Part shown: in pieces, positions 1 to 7,233 of the stretch
Position numbering within the stretch: position 1 is the stretch's first letter
Layout of the letters: every line of letters begins with the position of its first letter
NCBI RefSeq assembly: GCF_017874415.1
Contig: NZ_JAGGLM010000001.1
Coordinates: 372,001 to 436,000 of the forward strand
Length of the DNA: 64,000 nt
DNA from: Clostridium algifaecis
GTDB lineage: Bacteria > Bacillota > Clostridia > Clostridiales > Clostridiaceae
Direction of reading: 5' to 3'
Program-made: the position numbers and the translations under genes
Notes under the pieces: generated by a model
Database searches by the model: none
What the model was told of the DNA's origin: nothing
Seen by the model: the letters and a program-made list of their open reading frames with translations, nothing else

Positions 1-104
1 CAATTACCACAATCACAATTTATCGATGTTTTCTTTATAGATACTACAAAGCATAGATTTTTACCATGAACATAATTCAAAGCTTTGTCATCAATTTTTA
101 CCAT
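1..104 (-). CDS. Partial small Cys-containing protein (HesB-like or CC/Se-motif-like)
   Basis: The reading frame starts at an ATG (complement of 102-104) behind a GGAG ribosome binding site at 115-118 and runs off the left edge of the window. The 34 visible residues begin MVKIDDKALNYV and end with a CDCGN stretch. Short clostridial proteins of the HesB-like or CC/Se-motif (seleno)protein families begin in a similar way and carry a C-terminal cysteine or selenocysteine pair, but the diagnostic end is missing here. The family is therefore a guess, while the frame and start are well supported. It lies downstream of the NapH-like operon and has its own promoter of the type shared across this region (179-211). 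Confidence 0.5.
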   Translation of the reverse strand, partial: MVKIDDKALNYVHGKNLCFVVSIKKTSINCDCGN

Positions 105-178
105 AATATATCATCTCCAAATTAATTTTATAATACCAATATCAATAATAAAAAATTGTTGAAATAATATTTAATAAT

Positions 179-211
179 ATTTTATAAAATTAATGTGTAG
201 ATTTTATGAAG
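179..211 (-). promoter_or_regulatory. Shared-architecture promoter, site A (partial gene at 1-104)
   Basis: Read on the minus strand: CTTCAT, 5 bp (AAAAT), CTACAC, 10 bp, then TAAAAT as a -10 box. Hexamer spacing (11 bp) and distance to the -10 box match the other five sites in this region. It is the weakest of the six. Confidence 0.4.
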
Positions 212-245
212 AAAATGCCATCAGAAAAATATTTTCCGACAGCAT
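208..245 (-). terminator. Rho-independent terminator of the 4690-to-251 operon
   Basis: On the minus strand, arms 232-245 and 215-228 form a 14-bp stem with three G-U pairs and a 3-base loop, followed by a T-rich stretch. It lies just after the stop of the NapH-like gene. Its T tract overlaps promoter site A. Confidence 0.7.
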
Positions 246-250
246 CTAAA

Positions 251-1645
251 CTACATACGCATTGACATTGGAAGCATAAACAGTAGTATGTTTATAATAC
301 ATAGTATTACTATTAAAAAACCATATACTATTGAAGTCTTTAGAGATTTGCTATTTTTGCCACCGTAATTACTCTTGGCAAGTCTATATGCAGTGTATAT
401 TGAACCTATAGTTCCAAGAACAATTAAAATATATTGGAGAACTTGTATTGTTGGGGTATCTAATATTGCTGTTGAACCTTGCATATTTATTCCGAATAAT
501 CCCATAAAAGTATAAAAAATTGATTTGCCTTCTGCTAGCAGATGGAAAAGGTTATGGGCTATATGGGCAGATAGATCTAGTGGGATGATGGCATATCCAA
601 ATTTAGCAAAGTTTTGTTTAACAGAATCTCCATTAAATTTTTTAGCAATTAATCCTGTTGTAGTTAACATTATTATAGGAATTAACATTGCTATAATAAA
701 TGTTATAGTAAAGATTACATAGTAGCTTGTAGTTCCAGTTATATGTTCAAGCCAACTTAAGATACCATTCCATATATCAACCATGGTAATATTTTGTACA
801 AATACAATACCCATAATTACAATAGCAAGGAAAGATTCTTCAAGTTTTGGCTTGCGAATAAACCATAACTCTCTAGTAGGTACACGTTGTGATATTCTTA
901 TAGAGTCATTAGGACAATTCTTTACACAGTTTCCACAAAAATTACATTCTGCATTGGTTTCCATAGCCCTTGGAAACTCAAACATAGGACACCCAGCGGC
1001 TTTATCACTGCCTTTGTAACAGGCTAAGACCTTACATTTGGCACACTTTTCAGGAGTAGCTCTAAGTTCCATCATTCCTGTTCTAGTATAGTTACCAGAT
1101 AATCCACCTAAAAAGCATAAATATCTGCACCAAGTTCTACGTTCAAATATTGCACCAGAAAATACTACACCAGTAGTAATCAATAACAATAGTGTTCCAG
1201 AACCTCTAGGCGATTCAACAACTCCAAAAACGTGATCACTCCAAGTAATTGCAATAAACGTTGCATCAATAATCCAAATTCCATATTTTTTTAAAAACTT
1301 AGGAACTGGATGGTTATTTCCAACAAATTTTTGAACAACATCGTTAAGAAGTCCAAAAGGACATATAGCACACCAAAATCTACCTAATAGGAATAACATA
1401 ATTGGCAGTATAGGCCACCATAATACCCATGTACCGGCAGTACCAAAATTATCATGGGCTTCAGCTGGTCCAAAGAGTAGTTGATATACTATAAATGCAA
1501 AAACTATTGCTACTGGCCATTGAAAGATACCAGGATACCACTTGCTTTTAATAAAGCTTGCAAATTTTTTATTATTTAAAAGATTTCTATCATCTGATGA
1601 GGATGTTTTTTCTTCATAAACTAAAGGTTTCTTTTTTTCTGACAT
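251..1645 (-). CDS. NapH/NosR/CcoG-type 4Fe-4S membrane polyferredoxin
   Basis: This 464-residue integral membrane iron-sulfur protein probably takes electrons from a quinol or cytosolic donor and passes them across or along the membrane. After a polar N-terminus, membrane helices start near residue 40. The family motifs GRFWCAICPFG (near residue 88) and CRYLCFLGG (near 173) are present, the second with Phe where CPLG is usual. Two [4Fe-4S] sites follow, the clearest CNFCGNCVKNCP near 233, then three or more C-terminal helices. No heme-binding CXXCH is present. It is the last gene of a minus-strand operon, 18 bp after the FixH-like gene. Family relatives pass quinol electrons to periplasmic reductases (NapH, NosR) or reduce copper (CcoG). 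Which role applies here is unknown. Confidence 0.75.
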   Translation of the reverse strand: MSEKKKPLVYEEKTSSSDDRNLLNNKKFASFIKSKWYPGIFQWPVAIVFAFIVYQLLFGPAEAHDNFGTAGTWVLWWPILPIMLFLLGRFWCAICPFGLLNDVVQKFVGNNHPVPKFLKKYGIWIIDATFIAITWSDHVFGVVESPRGSGTLLLLITTGVVFSGAIFERRTWCRYLCFLGGLSGNYTRTGMMELRATPEKCAKCKVLACYKGSDKAAGCPMFEFPRAMETNAECNFCGNCVKNCPNDSIRISQRVPTRELWFIRKPKLEESFLAIVIMGIVFVQNITMVDIWNGILSWLEHITGTTSYYVIFTITFIIAMLIPIIMLTTTGLIAKKFNGDSVKQNFAKFGYAIIPLDLSAHIAHNLFHLLAEGKSIFYTFMGLFGINMQGSTAILDTPTIQVLQYILIVLGTIGSIYTAYRLAKSNYGGKNSKSLKTSIVYGFLIVILCIINILLFMLPMSMRM

Positions 1646-1663
1646 AAAATATTACCTCGCTTT

Positions 1664-2203
1664 TTATGCTTTTATAGTTTTTTTCTTCTTTTTCTTTGTA
1701 ATCCCAGCAATCACTATTATTAAAGTAATTACAACTAAGAAACCTCCAATAACAAACCAATTAGGGCCAGAACTTACTACGTCTACATTAAAATCAGCCA
1801 TTTTTTCTCCATTACTTGCCATAAAGTTTGTTTTAACTTTCCATTTGCCTTTATCACTAAATTTTACAGTTCCAACGTATTCGCCATCTTCATGACCCTT
1901 TTTAAATTGGATAGTTTCAGGCTTGGAGTCATTCATATTCATATCACCCATGCTGCCTTTATCCATTTCTACATATACTTTCACATCAGCATTATTTATT
2001 GGCTTGTTCTTATCATCAGATAGTTTCAGTGTTAACTCATTTTCGCCAGTTTTGGCCTTGTCTCCTGTTAGAATAAGAGCTGCTTTAACTCCATCAACTG
2101 TCTGTTCTATCTTTTTTCCAGTACCATCAGCAAGCACTGATGTAGATAAAGTTAGAACTAGGGTTGAAATAATTGATAGCCTTTTAATTAGTTTGTTTTT
2201 CAT
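1664..2203 (-). CDS. FixH/YtkA-like exported, membrane-anchored protein
   Basis: This 179-residue protein has an N-terminal signal sequence ending near ADG (residue 27), an extracellular beta-rich domain of the FixH/YtkA type, a single C-terminal membrane helix (about 150-170) and a Lys-rich cytoplasmic tail. The domain contains a Met-rich segment (GSMGDMNMND, near residue 87) that could bind copper. FixH-like proteins accompany CcoG/FixG-type iron-sulfur proteins in cytochrome oxidase assembly loci. Here the neighbour is a FixG/NapH-like protein but no oxidase is nearby. The assignment to FixH/YtkA rests on size, topology and domain pattern. The exact function is unknown. Confidence 0.6.
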   Translation of the reverse strand: MKNKLIKRLSIISTLVLTLSTSVLADGTGKKIEQTVDGVKAALILTGDKAKTGENELTLKLSDDKNKPINNADVKVYVEMDKGSMGDMNMNDSKPETIQFKKGHEDGEYVGTVKFSDKGKWKVKTNFMASNGEKMADFNVDVVSSGPNWFVIGGFLVVITLIIVIAGITKKKKKKTIKA

Positions 2204-2270
2204 TTTGAATGCCTTCTTTCTATTATTGGTTTAATATTTTTGTTTTTTGAAATTAGTAATGATAATAGAA

Positions 2271-2786
2271 TTATTTCATTATCCTTATATTAGAATTTTT
2301 ATTAAAAAGTTTACTTAACTTAGGCAAAATAAATCTATCAAGACCAAATACATAGGCATTTGCTCCAGCAGCAATAAGCAAAATAGCAACAGTATATAAG
2401 TTAGGGTTTATGCTAGTTGTACCAGCTAACATATAATTTAGATTCATAAATGCCCCGGCAAGTAGACCAACAATTGTTAGAGCACCAAGAATTAATGAGA
2501 CACCTACTAATAGTTCACCAAAGGCCACTAGATAGCTGAAAATTTTGGCATTAGGCAGAGCAACGCTTTGAATAAAGCTGGCATACCAACCTTGCACTAA
2601 AGGATGATCTCCTGTAGCCTTAGCTAGTGCTCCTTTTAGAAAGCCTGTTATTGCTATTCCAGCTTTGCTTCCAACCCAGGTAGGGTTGGATACTTTTTCA
2701 ATGGCCGCAGATATCCATTCATAACCAAGCCAGATTCTAAGTACTGTCCAAAGAATAGCAAATCTTTTATCACGGAAAAATTTCAT
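2271..2786 (-). CDS. DoxX-family membrane protein
   Basis: This 171-residue protein has about four hydrophobic segments and the DoxX/DoxD layout: an N-terminal RIWLGYEWISA helix, then FGELLVGVSLILGALT and an AGANAYVFGLDRF C-terminal part. DoxX proteins are small membrane proteins linked to quinone or thiol redox chemistry, such as DoxD of thiosulfate:quinone oxidoreductase. Their exact role in Firmicutes is not settled. The gene sits in the operon between the polyprenyl synthase and the FixH-like gene, which supports a membrane redox role. It starts 6 bp after the upstream gene behind AGGAGTG. Confidence 0.75.
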   Translation of the reverse strand: MKFFRDKRFAILWTVLRIWLGYEWISAAIEKVSNPTWVGSKAGIAITGFLKGALAKATGDHPLVQGWYASFIQSVALPNAKIFSYLVAFGELLVGVSLILGALTIVGLLAGAFMNLNYMLAGTTSINPNLYTVAILLIAAGANAYVFGLDRFILPKLSKLFNKNSNIRIMK

Positions 2787-2792
2787 TTTTAT

Positions 2793-3629
2793 TTACACTC
2801 CTATCTTTAATACATTCTTTACTTTAGGACTATAAAAATCTAAAATATAGTCAACTAACATAATTAAGCTTTGTTTGTATGCTGAGTCTTTCAAGTTTTC
2901 AATAGAAACTTTAGCATTATATGCAAATTGAAAAGCATCTTCAATAGTTACATTTTTCATTGCAACGGGATCTTCATCGATATAATCATCTAGTATTTGA
3001 TATGCCATACCGAGGTTTTTACCATATTTAGAAAGCATATTAGAGTTTTCTTCGGTAGCATCAGCTATGCTGGCACCAAGCCTGCAACAAGCACTCATAA
3101 AGGAGGCTGTTTTTCCTAGAATGATTTTAAAATAGGTTTCACGATCTGGTGAGGGATTGTTAGCATTTAATATTTCAGCTATAGACATTGATTCAGTAAC
3201 TGCTCCCATTACTTGCGAAAATTTTCTTGGTAAAGTATCTGAAAAAATAGTAAAGGCTCTTGAGTATAAGGTATCACCAGCAAGTACTGCTATTTTATTT
3301 CCAAAGGTCTTATTTAAGGTTTTTTGACCACGTCTTAGTAAGTCGCCATCTATGATATCATCATGAATTAGACTTGAACTGTGAATAAGCTCTAAACCCA
3401 GTCCTAACTGAATTAAGTTATGTTCTGCAGATGGAGTAAGCTCACTGCTAATAGAACCTGCAGATAAAAATGTTAATGTTGGTCTTAGACGTTTGCCTGG
3501 GATTGAAAAAAAGTAACTAAGTATATTTTCTTTTGTAGTTTCATCTAATTCTGCTGCAATGTTTTTTAATTCTAAGTCAAGTTGATTAAGTTCTTTTATT
3601 ATTAGGATTGAGATTTCATTGAAGCTCAT
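2793..3629 (-). CDS. hepT: Polyprenyl diphosphate synthase (heptaprenyl/octaprenyl type)
   Basis: This is a trans-type prenyl chain elongation enzyme of 278 residues, which condenses isopentenyl diphosphate units to make the side chain of an isoprenoid quinone or a related lipid. Seen directly are GKRLRPTL near residue 49, the first Asp-rich motif HDDIIDGD (near 89) and the second DDYIDED (near 214). It is somewhat shorter than usual HepT/IspB proteins (about 320). Position between a MenG-like methyltransferase and DoxX, with a MenA-like gene just upstream, argues for quinone tail synthesis. Chain length cannot be read from the sequence. Confidence 0.8.
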   Translation of the reverse strand: MSFNEISILIIKELNQLDLELKNIAAELDETTKENILSYFFSIPGKRLRPTLTFLSAGSISSELTPSAEHNLIQLGLGLELIHSSSLIHDDIIDGDLLRRGQKTLNKTFGNKIAVLAGDTLYSRAFTIFSDTLPRKFSQVMGAVTESMSIAEILNANNPSPDRETYFKIILGKTASFMSACCRLGASIADATEENSNMLSKYGKNLGMAYQILDDYIDEDPVAMKNVTIEDAFQFAYNAKVSIENLKDSAYKQSLIMLVDYILDFYSPKVKNVLKIGV

Positions 3630-3653
3630 TTTTTCACCACCTATATATTTTAA

Positions 3654-4370
3654 TTAAGAAAGTTGACATTTTTTTACTCCATAATGAATAGAAGCAATTC
3701 CACCGGTTAAAGATATATATCCAGTTCTTATAAAGCCAATATCATCAAATAAAAGCTTCAACTTTTTTTTGGGCATAAAGTTCTTGACAGAATCTTTAAG
3801 GTAAGAATATGCCATTTTATCTTTTGTGCCTATATATCCAATAGTGGGCAGGACAAAGGTTAAATATATTGAATGCAATTCTTTGAGAATGGGAAGCTCT
3901 GGATTAGATAACTCAAGACAAACTAGTTTTCCTCCAGGCTTTAAAATTCTGTATATTTCTGATAAAGCTAGGTTTTTATTCTTAATGTTTCTAAGACCAA
4001 AGGCAATTGTTACATAGTTAAAACTATTATCTTCAAAGGGCAACTGTAAAATATCACCTTTAATTAGTTTGTACTTATAATCTCCTATACTATGCTTAAG
4101 TCGCTTATAGCCAACATTAATCATTTCCTGATTGAAATCAAGTCCTGTAATTTCAGTATTTTTACCTATTTTTCTGCAGGCATAATCAATCATTTGACCA
4201 GTACCGCAGCATAAATCTAATACTTTGTCATTGATTTTTAAATCACATATTCGTATAGCTTTTTTTCTCCAGAGTTTGTCTATATTAAAAGTAAGAATTG
4301 AATTCAACTTATCATATTTTTCTGCGATAGAGGAAAAAATATTTTGAATATCTATGGCATTATTCACCAT
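3654..4370 (-). CDS. menG: Demethylmenaquinone methyltransferase (MenG/UbiE family)
   Basis: This class I SAM-dependent methyltransferase would add the final ring methyl group to a prenylated quinone. The SAM-binding motif LDLCCGTGQ lies near residue 55, followed by GLDFNQEM, the UbiE-type AFGLRNI segment near 127, and LKPGGKLVCLELS. The ATG at 4368-4370 is preferred because GAAGG sits about 10 bp upstream. An in-frame ATG at 4391 would add seven residues with a poorer ribosome binding site. It lies 8-29 bp after the Met-rich gene and 24 bp before the polyprenyl synthase, so the three are probably cotranscribed. UbiE-family enzymes can act on other substrates, so the quinone role is inferred from context. 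Confidence 0.78.
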   Translation of the reverse strand: MVNNAIDIQNIFSSIAEKYDKLNSILTFNIDKLWRKKAIRICDLKINDKVLDLCCGTGQMIDYACRKIGKNTEITGLDFNQEMINVGYKRLKHSIGDYKYKLIKGDILQLPFEDNSFNYVTIAFGLRNIKNKNLALSEIYRILKPGGKLVCLELSNPELPILKELHSIYLTFVLPTIGYIGTKDKMAYSYLKDSVKNFMPKKKLKLLFDDIGFIRTGYISLTGGIASIHYGVKKCQLS

Positions 4371-4399
4371 GTGCAGTATACCTTCTTTCATAATTAAAT

Positions 4400-4690
4400 C
4401 TATACGACTTCTTTACTGTTTGTATCGTTTTTTTTACTATCGCAGCAACTTCCTTTTTTATTGTTACCCATCATCATCATTGGCATCATAAAGATCATCA
4501 TTATTGGGCACAAAAAAGGTGTTATTCTCCAAATTACACTACCAGCACTAGGGCTTAGCTTTGTTATTATTGGTAATAGTGCTACGATAACTATAGGTAA
4601 TCCACAACAGATAACCATATGCAGCATATGCTTTAATGAATTATGCTTATGGGTTACTTGTTTTTCTTTGTTATTTCCATGACAATTCAT
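4400..4690 (-). CDS. Small Met- and Cys-rich membrane protein of unknown function
   Basis: This 96-residue protein has a His/Cys-containing N-terminus, a first membrane helix around CCGLPIVIVALLP, and a second that is strikingly Met-rich (MMIFMMPMMMMG). A short tail with CC follows. No family could be assigned. Clustered Met, Cys and His suggest soft-metal binding such as copper, which is inference. It is the first gene of the operon running to base 251 and lies directly behind promoter site B. GGAGG precedes its ATG. Confidence 0.6.
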   Translation of the reverse strand: MNCHGNNKEKQVTHKHNSLKHMLHMVICCGLPIVIVALLPIITKLSPSAGSVIWRITPFLCPIMMIFMMPMMMMGNNKKGSCCDSKKNDTNSKEVV

Positions 4691-4724
4691 ATATATCCCT
4701 CCAAATAATTTTTATTTTATTTGA

Positions 4725-4768
4725 ATTATACAGTTTACATATAAAGAAGTTATGAAGAAATTAAGAAG
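4725..4768 (-). promoter_or_regulatory. Shared-architecture promoter, site B (Met-rich/menG/hepT operon)
   Basis: On the minus strand the order is CTTCTT, 5 bp, CTTCAT, 5 bp, CTTTAT, 10 bp, TATAAT. This gives three direct-repeat hexamers at an 11-bp period, with no good -35 box other than the repeats. It is the strongest of the six sites sharing this layout and fits an OmpR/PhoB-type activator bound in place of the -35 element. Confidence 0.7.
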
Positions 4769-4777
4769 TTATAAAAA

Positions 4778-5398
4778 TTACATTAGGGGAAGTAAAACAA
4801 ATATTGTTAAATCCCAAATAGCATGAGAGATAATTACTGGAATGATGCTCTTCTCTTTTTTATAAAGCCATCCCCAGAATAATCCGCATACGAAAGCTGC
4901 TATAATTAGCATAAAGTTACCTGTAGCAATATGCACAGCTGCGTATAATAAAACTGAAAATAAATATCCTTTGTTCTCTCCAAATTGTTTACCTAAAGTA
5001 TTCTGTATAAAGCCTCTCCAGTACAGTTCTTCACCTGGACCAATTATAAAAAATAGCAACAATCCTATTAGCTTTAGGTTAGCATTTGATCTATTACTAT
5101 AAACTGATGAAATTTGAGAATTTTTAAATGGAAATAAATATCCTGATATAATATTTCCTGCATAAAATATCACGTATAAGGCTATTGCTGAGAGTACTCC
5201 AATTAAAATATGTCTCCATTTTATTTTTCCAAAGGAGAAGATATCTCTATTAGAGAAGTAGGCCATTAATATTAACAGTAATATTGATCCACTCATTTCT
5301 ACCCAAAAGTTAAAGGGTTTTATAACAAACATTAAGTACCATAGAATTGCTGCTGTAAATAATGTAAAAGTTAAATATTTATAGTTTTTATTGTTCAA
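4778..5398 (-). CDS. CPBP-family intramembrane metalloprotease
   Basis: This multi-span membrane protein of about 206 residues has the CPBP (Abi/CAAX-like) motifs: GPGEELYWRGFIQ near residue 120, HIATGNF near 156 and HAIWD near 192. These hold the Glu and His residues that coordinate the catalytic metal. The TTG at 5396-5398 is preferred because GGAGGT lies 7 bp upstream. The ATG at 5413 overlaps that ribosome binding site. It follows the menA-like gene closely and is probably cotranscribed with it. Family members process or modify prenylated or other membrane substrates, or serve in bacteriocin immunity. No substrate can be inferred. Confidence 0.75.
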   Translation of the reverse strand: MNNKNYKYLTFTLFTAAILWYLMFVIKPFNFWVEMSGSILLLILMAYFSNRDIFSFGKIKWRHILIGVLSAIALYVIFYAGNIISGYLFPFKNSQISSVYSNRSNANLKLIGLLLFFIIGPGEELYWRGFIQNTLGKQFGENKGYLFSVLLYAAVHIATGNFMLIIAAFVCGLFWGWLYKKEKSIIPVIISHAIWDLTIFVLLPLM

Positions 5399-5418
5399 GG
5401 GTAATACCTCCATTTATC

Positions 5419-6312
5419 TTATATATAAGAAAATATCATTGAAATAATAAGTATAATTCCAAAGTGTCCCTGTAGTTTTGCTGTTTCCTGATCAAGTGCA
5501 GCAAGTTCAGAATTAGATTCATTAGATATACGTAATTTATTGATATTTTTCAATGCTTTTGGCAATGTAACCAGGCAAAGCAAACTCCAAATAGGGGTAA
5601 TGCCGTAATATATCATAGCCAAAACGGAAATATAGGATAGAGAAATTAAAAAGTAGTAAATATAACATGAATTAGTTCTTCCAATTATTATAGATATAGT
5701 TTTTATTCCAGCTTTTTTATCATTAAAAATATCTCTAATGTCATTTGCGTGCAGGATTGCTGTAGTTAAAAGTCCAACAGGAATTGATAACAAAAGTACA
5801 CTGGTGCTAATTTTCTGAATTTGTACAAAATATCCACCGAGTGTCATTAGAGGTCCAAAAATTATAAATACTAAAGGGGCACCTAAGCCTCTATACTTTA
5901 GCATAAGTGGTTTACCTGTATAAAAATAACCACTTAAAGCCCCTATAGCACCAATAATTAGAATAAAGAATCCTTTTTGAAAAGATAAAAACAATCCGAG
6001 TATACATCCTGAGGCTAAGACTAAATGTCCTCCTTTAGACAGTTCTTCAGGAGTTAATAAATTTTCAAAGATAACACCACTAGAAGAGCCGGATTCTTTT
6101 GTATCAACTTTATTTGTAAAATCGTCATAGTCGTTAAGCATATTTACAGAAGCTTGTAAAAGTACGGCAGCCAGTAAGGAAAGCAGGTAGTATATAAACT
6201 GAAAATTTGATTCTTTTCCAGCGAATATAGCACCTATTGTAACTGGTATTATAGAGGCTGTTAAGGAAAAAGGCCTTGCAGCTCTTAACCATATTTCAAA
6301 TTTTTGTTTCAT
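5419..6312 (-). CDS. menA: UbiA/MenA-family prenyltransferase, copy 1
   Basis: This polytopic membrane enzyme of 297 residues would attach a polyprenyl chain to an aromatic acceptor such as 1,4-dihydroxy-2-naphthoate. The two Asp-rich motifs of the superfamily are present: NMLNDYDDFTNKVD near residue 58 and NDIRDIFNDKKAG near 190. Sequence style and length fit MenA better than UbiA or ChlG. It is the first gene on the minus strand from the divergent region shared with the two-component system, and promoter site C lies upstream. GAGGAGG precedes the ATG. The acceptor is inferred from the menG and hepT neighbours. No menFDHCEB genes are in the window. Confidence 0.75.
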   Translation of the reverse strand: MKQKFEIWLRAARPFSLTASIIPVTIGAIFAGKESNFQFIYYLLSLLAAVLLQASVNMLNDYDDFTNKVDTKESGSSSGVIFENLLTPEELSKGGHLVLASGCILGLFLSFQKGFFILIIGAIGALSGYFYTGKPLMLKYRGLGAPLVFIIFGPLMTLGGYFVQIQKISTSVLLLSIPVGLLTTAILHANDIRDIFNDKKAGIKTISIIIGRTNSCYIYYFLISLSYISVLAMIYYGITPIWSLLCLVTLPKALKNINKLRISNESNSELAALDQETAKLQGHFGIILIISMIFSYI

Positions 6313-6395
6313 TTCTTATCCTCCTCATATATTTGTTACTATTAATCCTACAGTGCTCTTAAAAAGAAGTGGATTTAAATTTTTGATTTATATAT

Positions 6396-6428
6396 ACTAT
6401 AGATTAATGATATGAAGATTTTATAAAG
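6396..6428 (-). promoter_or_regulatory. Shared-architecture promoter, site C (menA copy 1)
   Basis: On the minus strand: CTTTAT, 5 bp (AAAAT), CTTCAT, 10 bp, TATAGT. It is the same 33-bp layout as sites B, D, E and F and lies 84 bp upstream of the menA start. Confidence 0.65.
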
Positions 6429-6463
6429 GTTCTTATATGATAAATTTTGTATAAATGTATAAT

Positions 6464-6496
6464 CTACATACAATCTTTACAAAGTTCAGCTATTAT
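6464..6496 (+). promoter_or_regulatory. Shared-architecture promoter, site D (two-component operon)
   Basis: On the plus strand: CTACAT, 5 bp (ACAAT), CTTTAC, 10 bp, TATTAT. It lies 53 bp upstream of the response regulator start and suggests autoregulation. The hexamers are less perfect than those at sites B, C and E. Confidence 0.5.
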
Positions 6497-6549
6497 TAGA
6501 ATTAATATTAGGATTAGTTTTTTAAAAATGTAAATTTGAGGTGAATGGT

Positions 6550-7233
6550 ATGAATAAAATTTTAATAGTAGAAGATGAGGAAAAGGTATCTAATATTCAA
6601 AAAGCATATCTGGAAAGGGAAGGTTATGAAGTATATACCTCGACAACCGGGTTAAAAGGTTTAGAACTATTTGATTCAATTGAATTTAGTTTGGTAATAC
6701 TTGATTTGATGTTACCAGATATTCAGGGAGAAGAAATATGCAAAATTATAAGAGATAAATCTGATGTGCATATATTTATGGTTACTGCTAAATCTGCATT
6801 AGAAGATAGAATCGAGGGGCTTAATACAGGCGCAGATGAGTATTTAGTTAAGCCTTTTAGCCCAAGAGAACTTGTTGCTAGAGTTAATTCTCTATTTAGA
6901 AGGTTAGAGGCAAATAACAGTCCAGTCTTATCTTTAGATAATGGAAGCATCCAAATATATAAAGATAGTAGAATAGTAAAGGTTAAAGGACAAGAAGTAT
7001 CTCTTACACCTAATGAATTTAATATTTTATATGCTCTTGCAATAAATAAAGGAAAGGTTCTTACTAGAGAACAATTAATTGACAGGGTTTTTGGTATGGA
7101 TTTTGAAGGATTTGACAGGACAATAGATGTTCACATAAAAAATATAAGAAAAAAAATAGAGGAAGACAGCAAAAATCCCAAGTATATTTTGACAGTTACA
7201 AGGATGGGATATAAGTTTGGTGGTGAAAGTTGA
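6550..7233 (+). CDS. OmpR/PhoB-family response regulator
   Basis: This is a 227-residue two-domain DNA-binding regulator. The receiver domain carries the acidic pair EDEE, the phospho-acceptor Asp in LVILDLMLPD (near residue 52) and the conserved Lys in VKPFSPREL. The C-terminal winged helix includes LTPNEFNILYAL and FDRTIDVHIKNIRKKI. The ATG at 6550 is preferred over the in-frame GTG at 6541 because GAGGTG lies 6 bp upstream. It overlaps the kinase gene by one base. Regulators of this class bind direct repeats at about 11-bp period, exactly what is seen at six promoters in bases 179-12986. It is therefore the best candidate regulator of that set. Confidence 0.88.
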   Translation: MNKILIVEDEEKVSNIQKAYLEREGYEVYTSTTGLKGLELFDSIEFSLVILDLMLPDIQGEEICKIIRDKSDVHIFMVTAKSALEDRIEGLNTGADEYLVKPFSPRELVARVNSLFRRLEANNSPVLSLDNGSIQIYKDSRIVKVKGQEVSLTPNEFNILYALAINKGKVLTREQLIDRVFGMDFEGFDRTIDVHIKNIRKKIEEDSKNPKYILTVTRMGYKFGGES

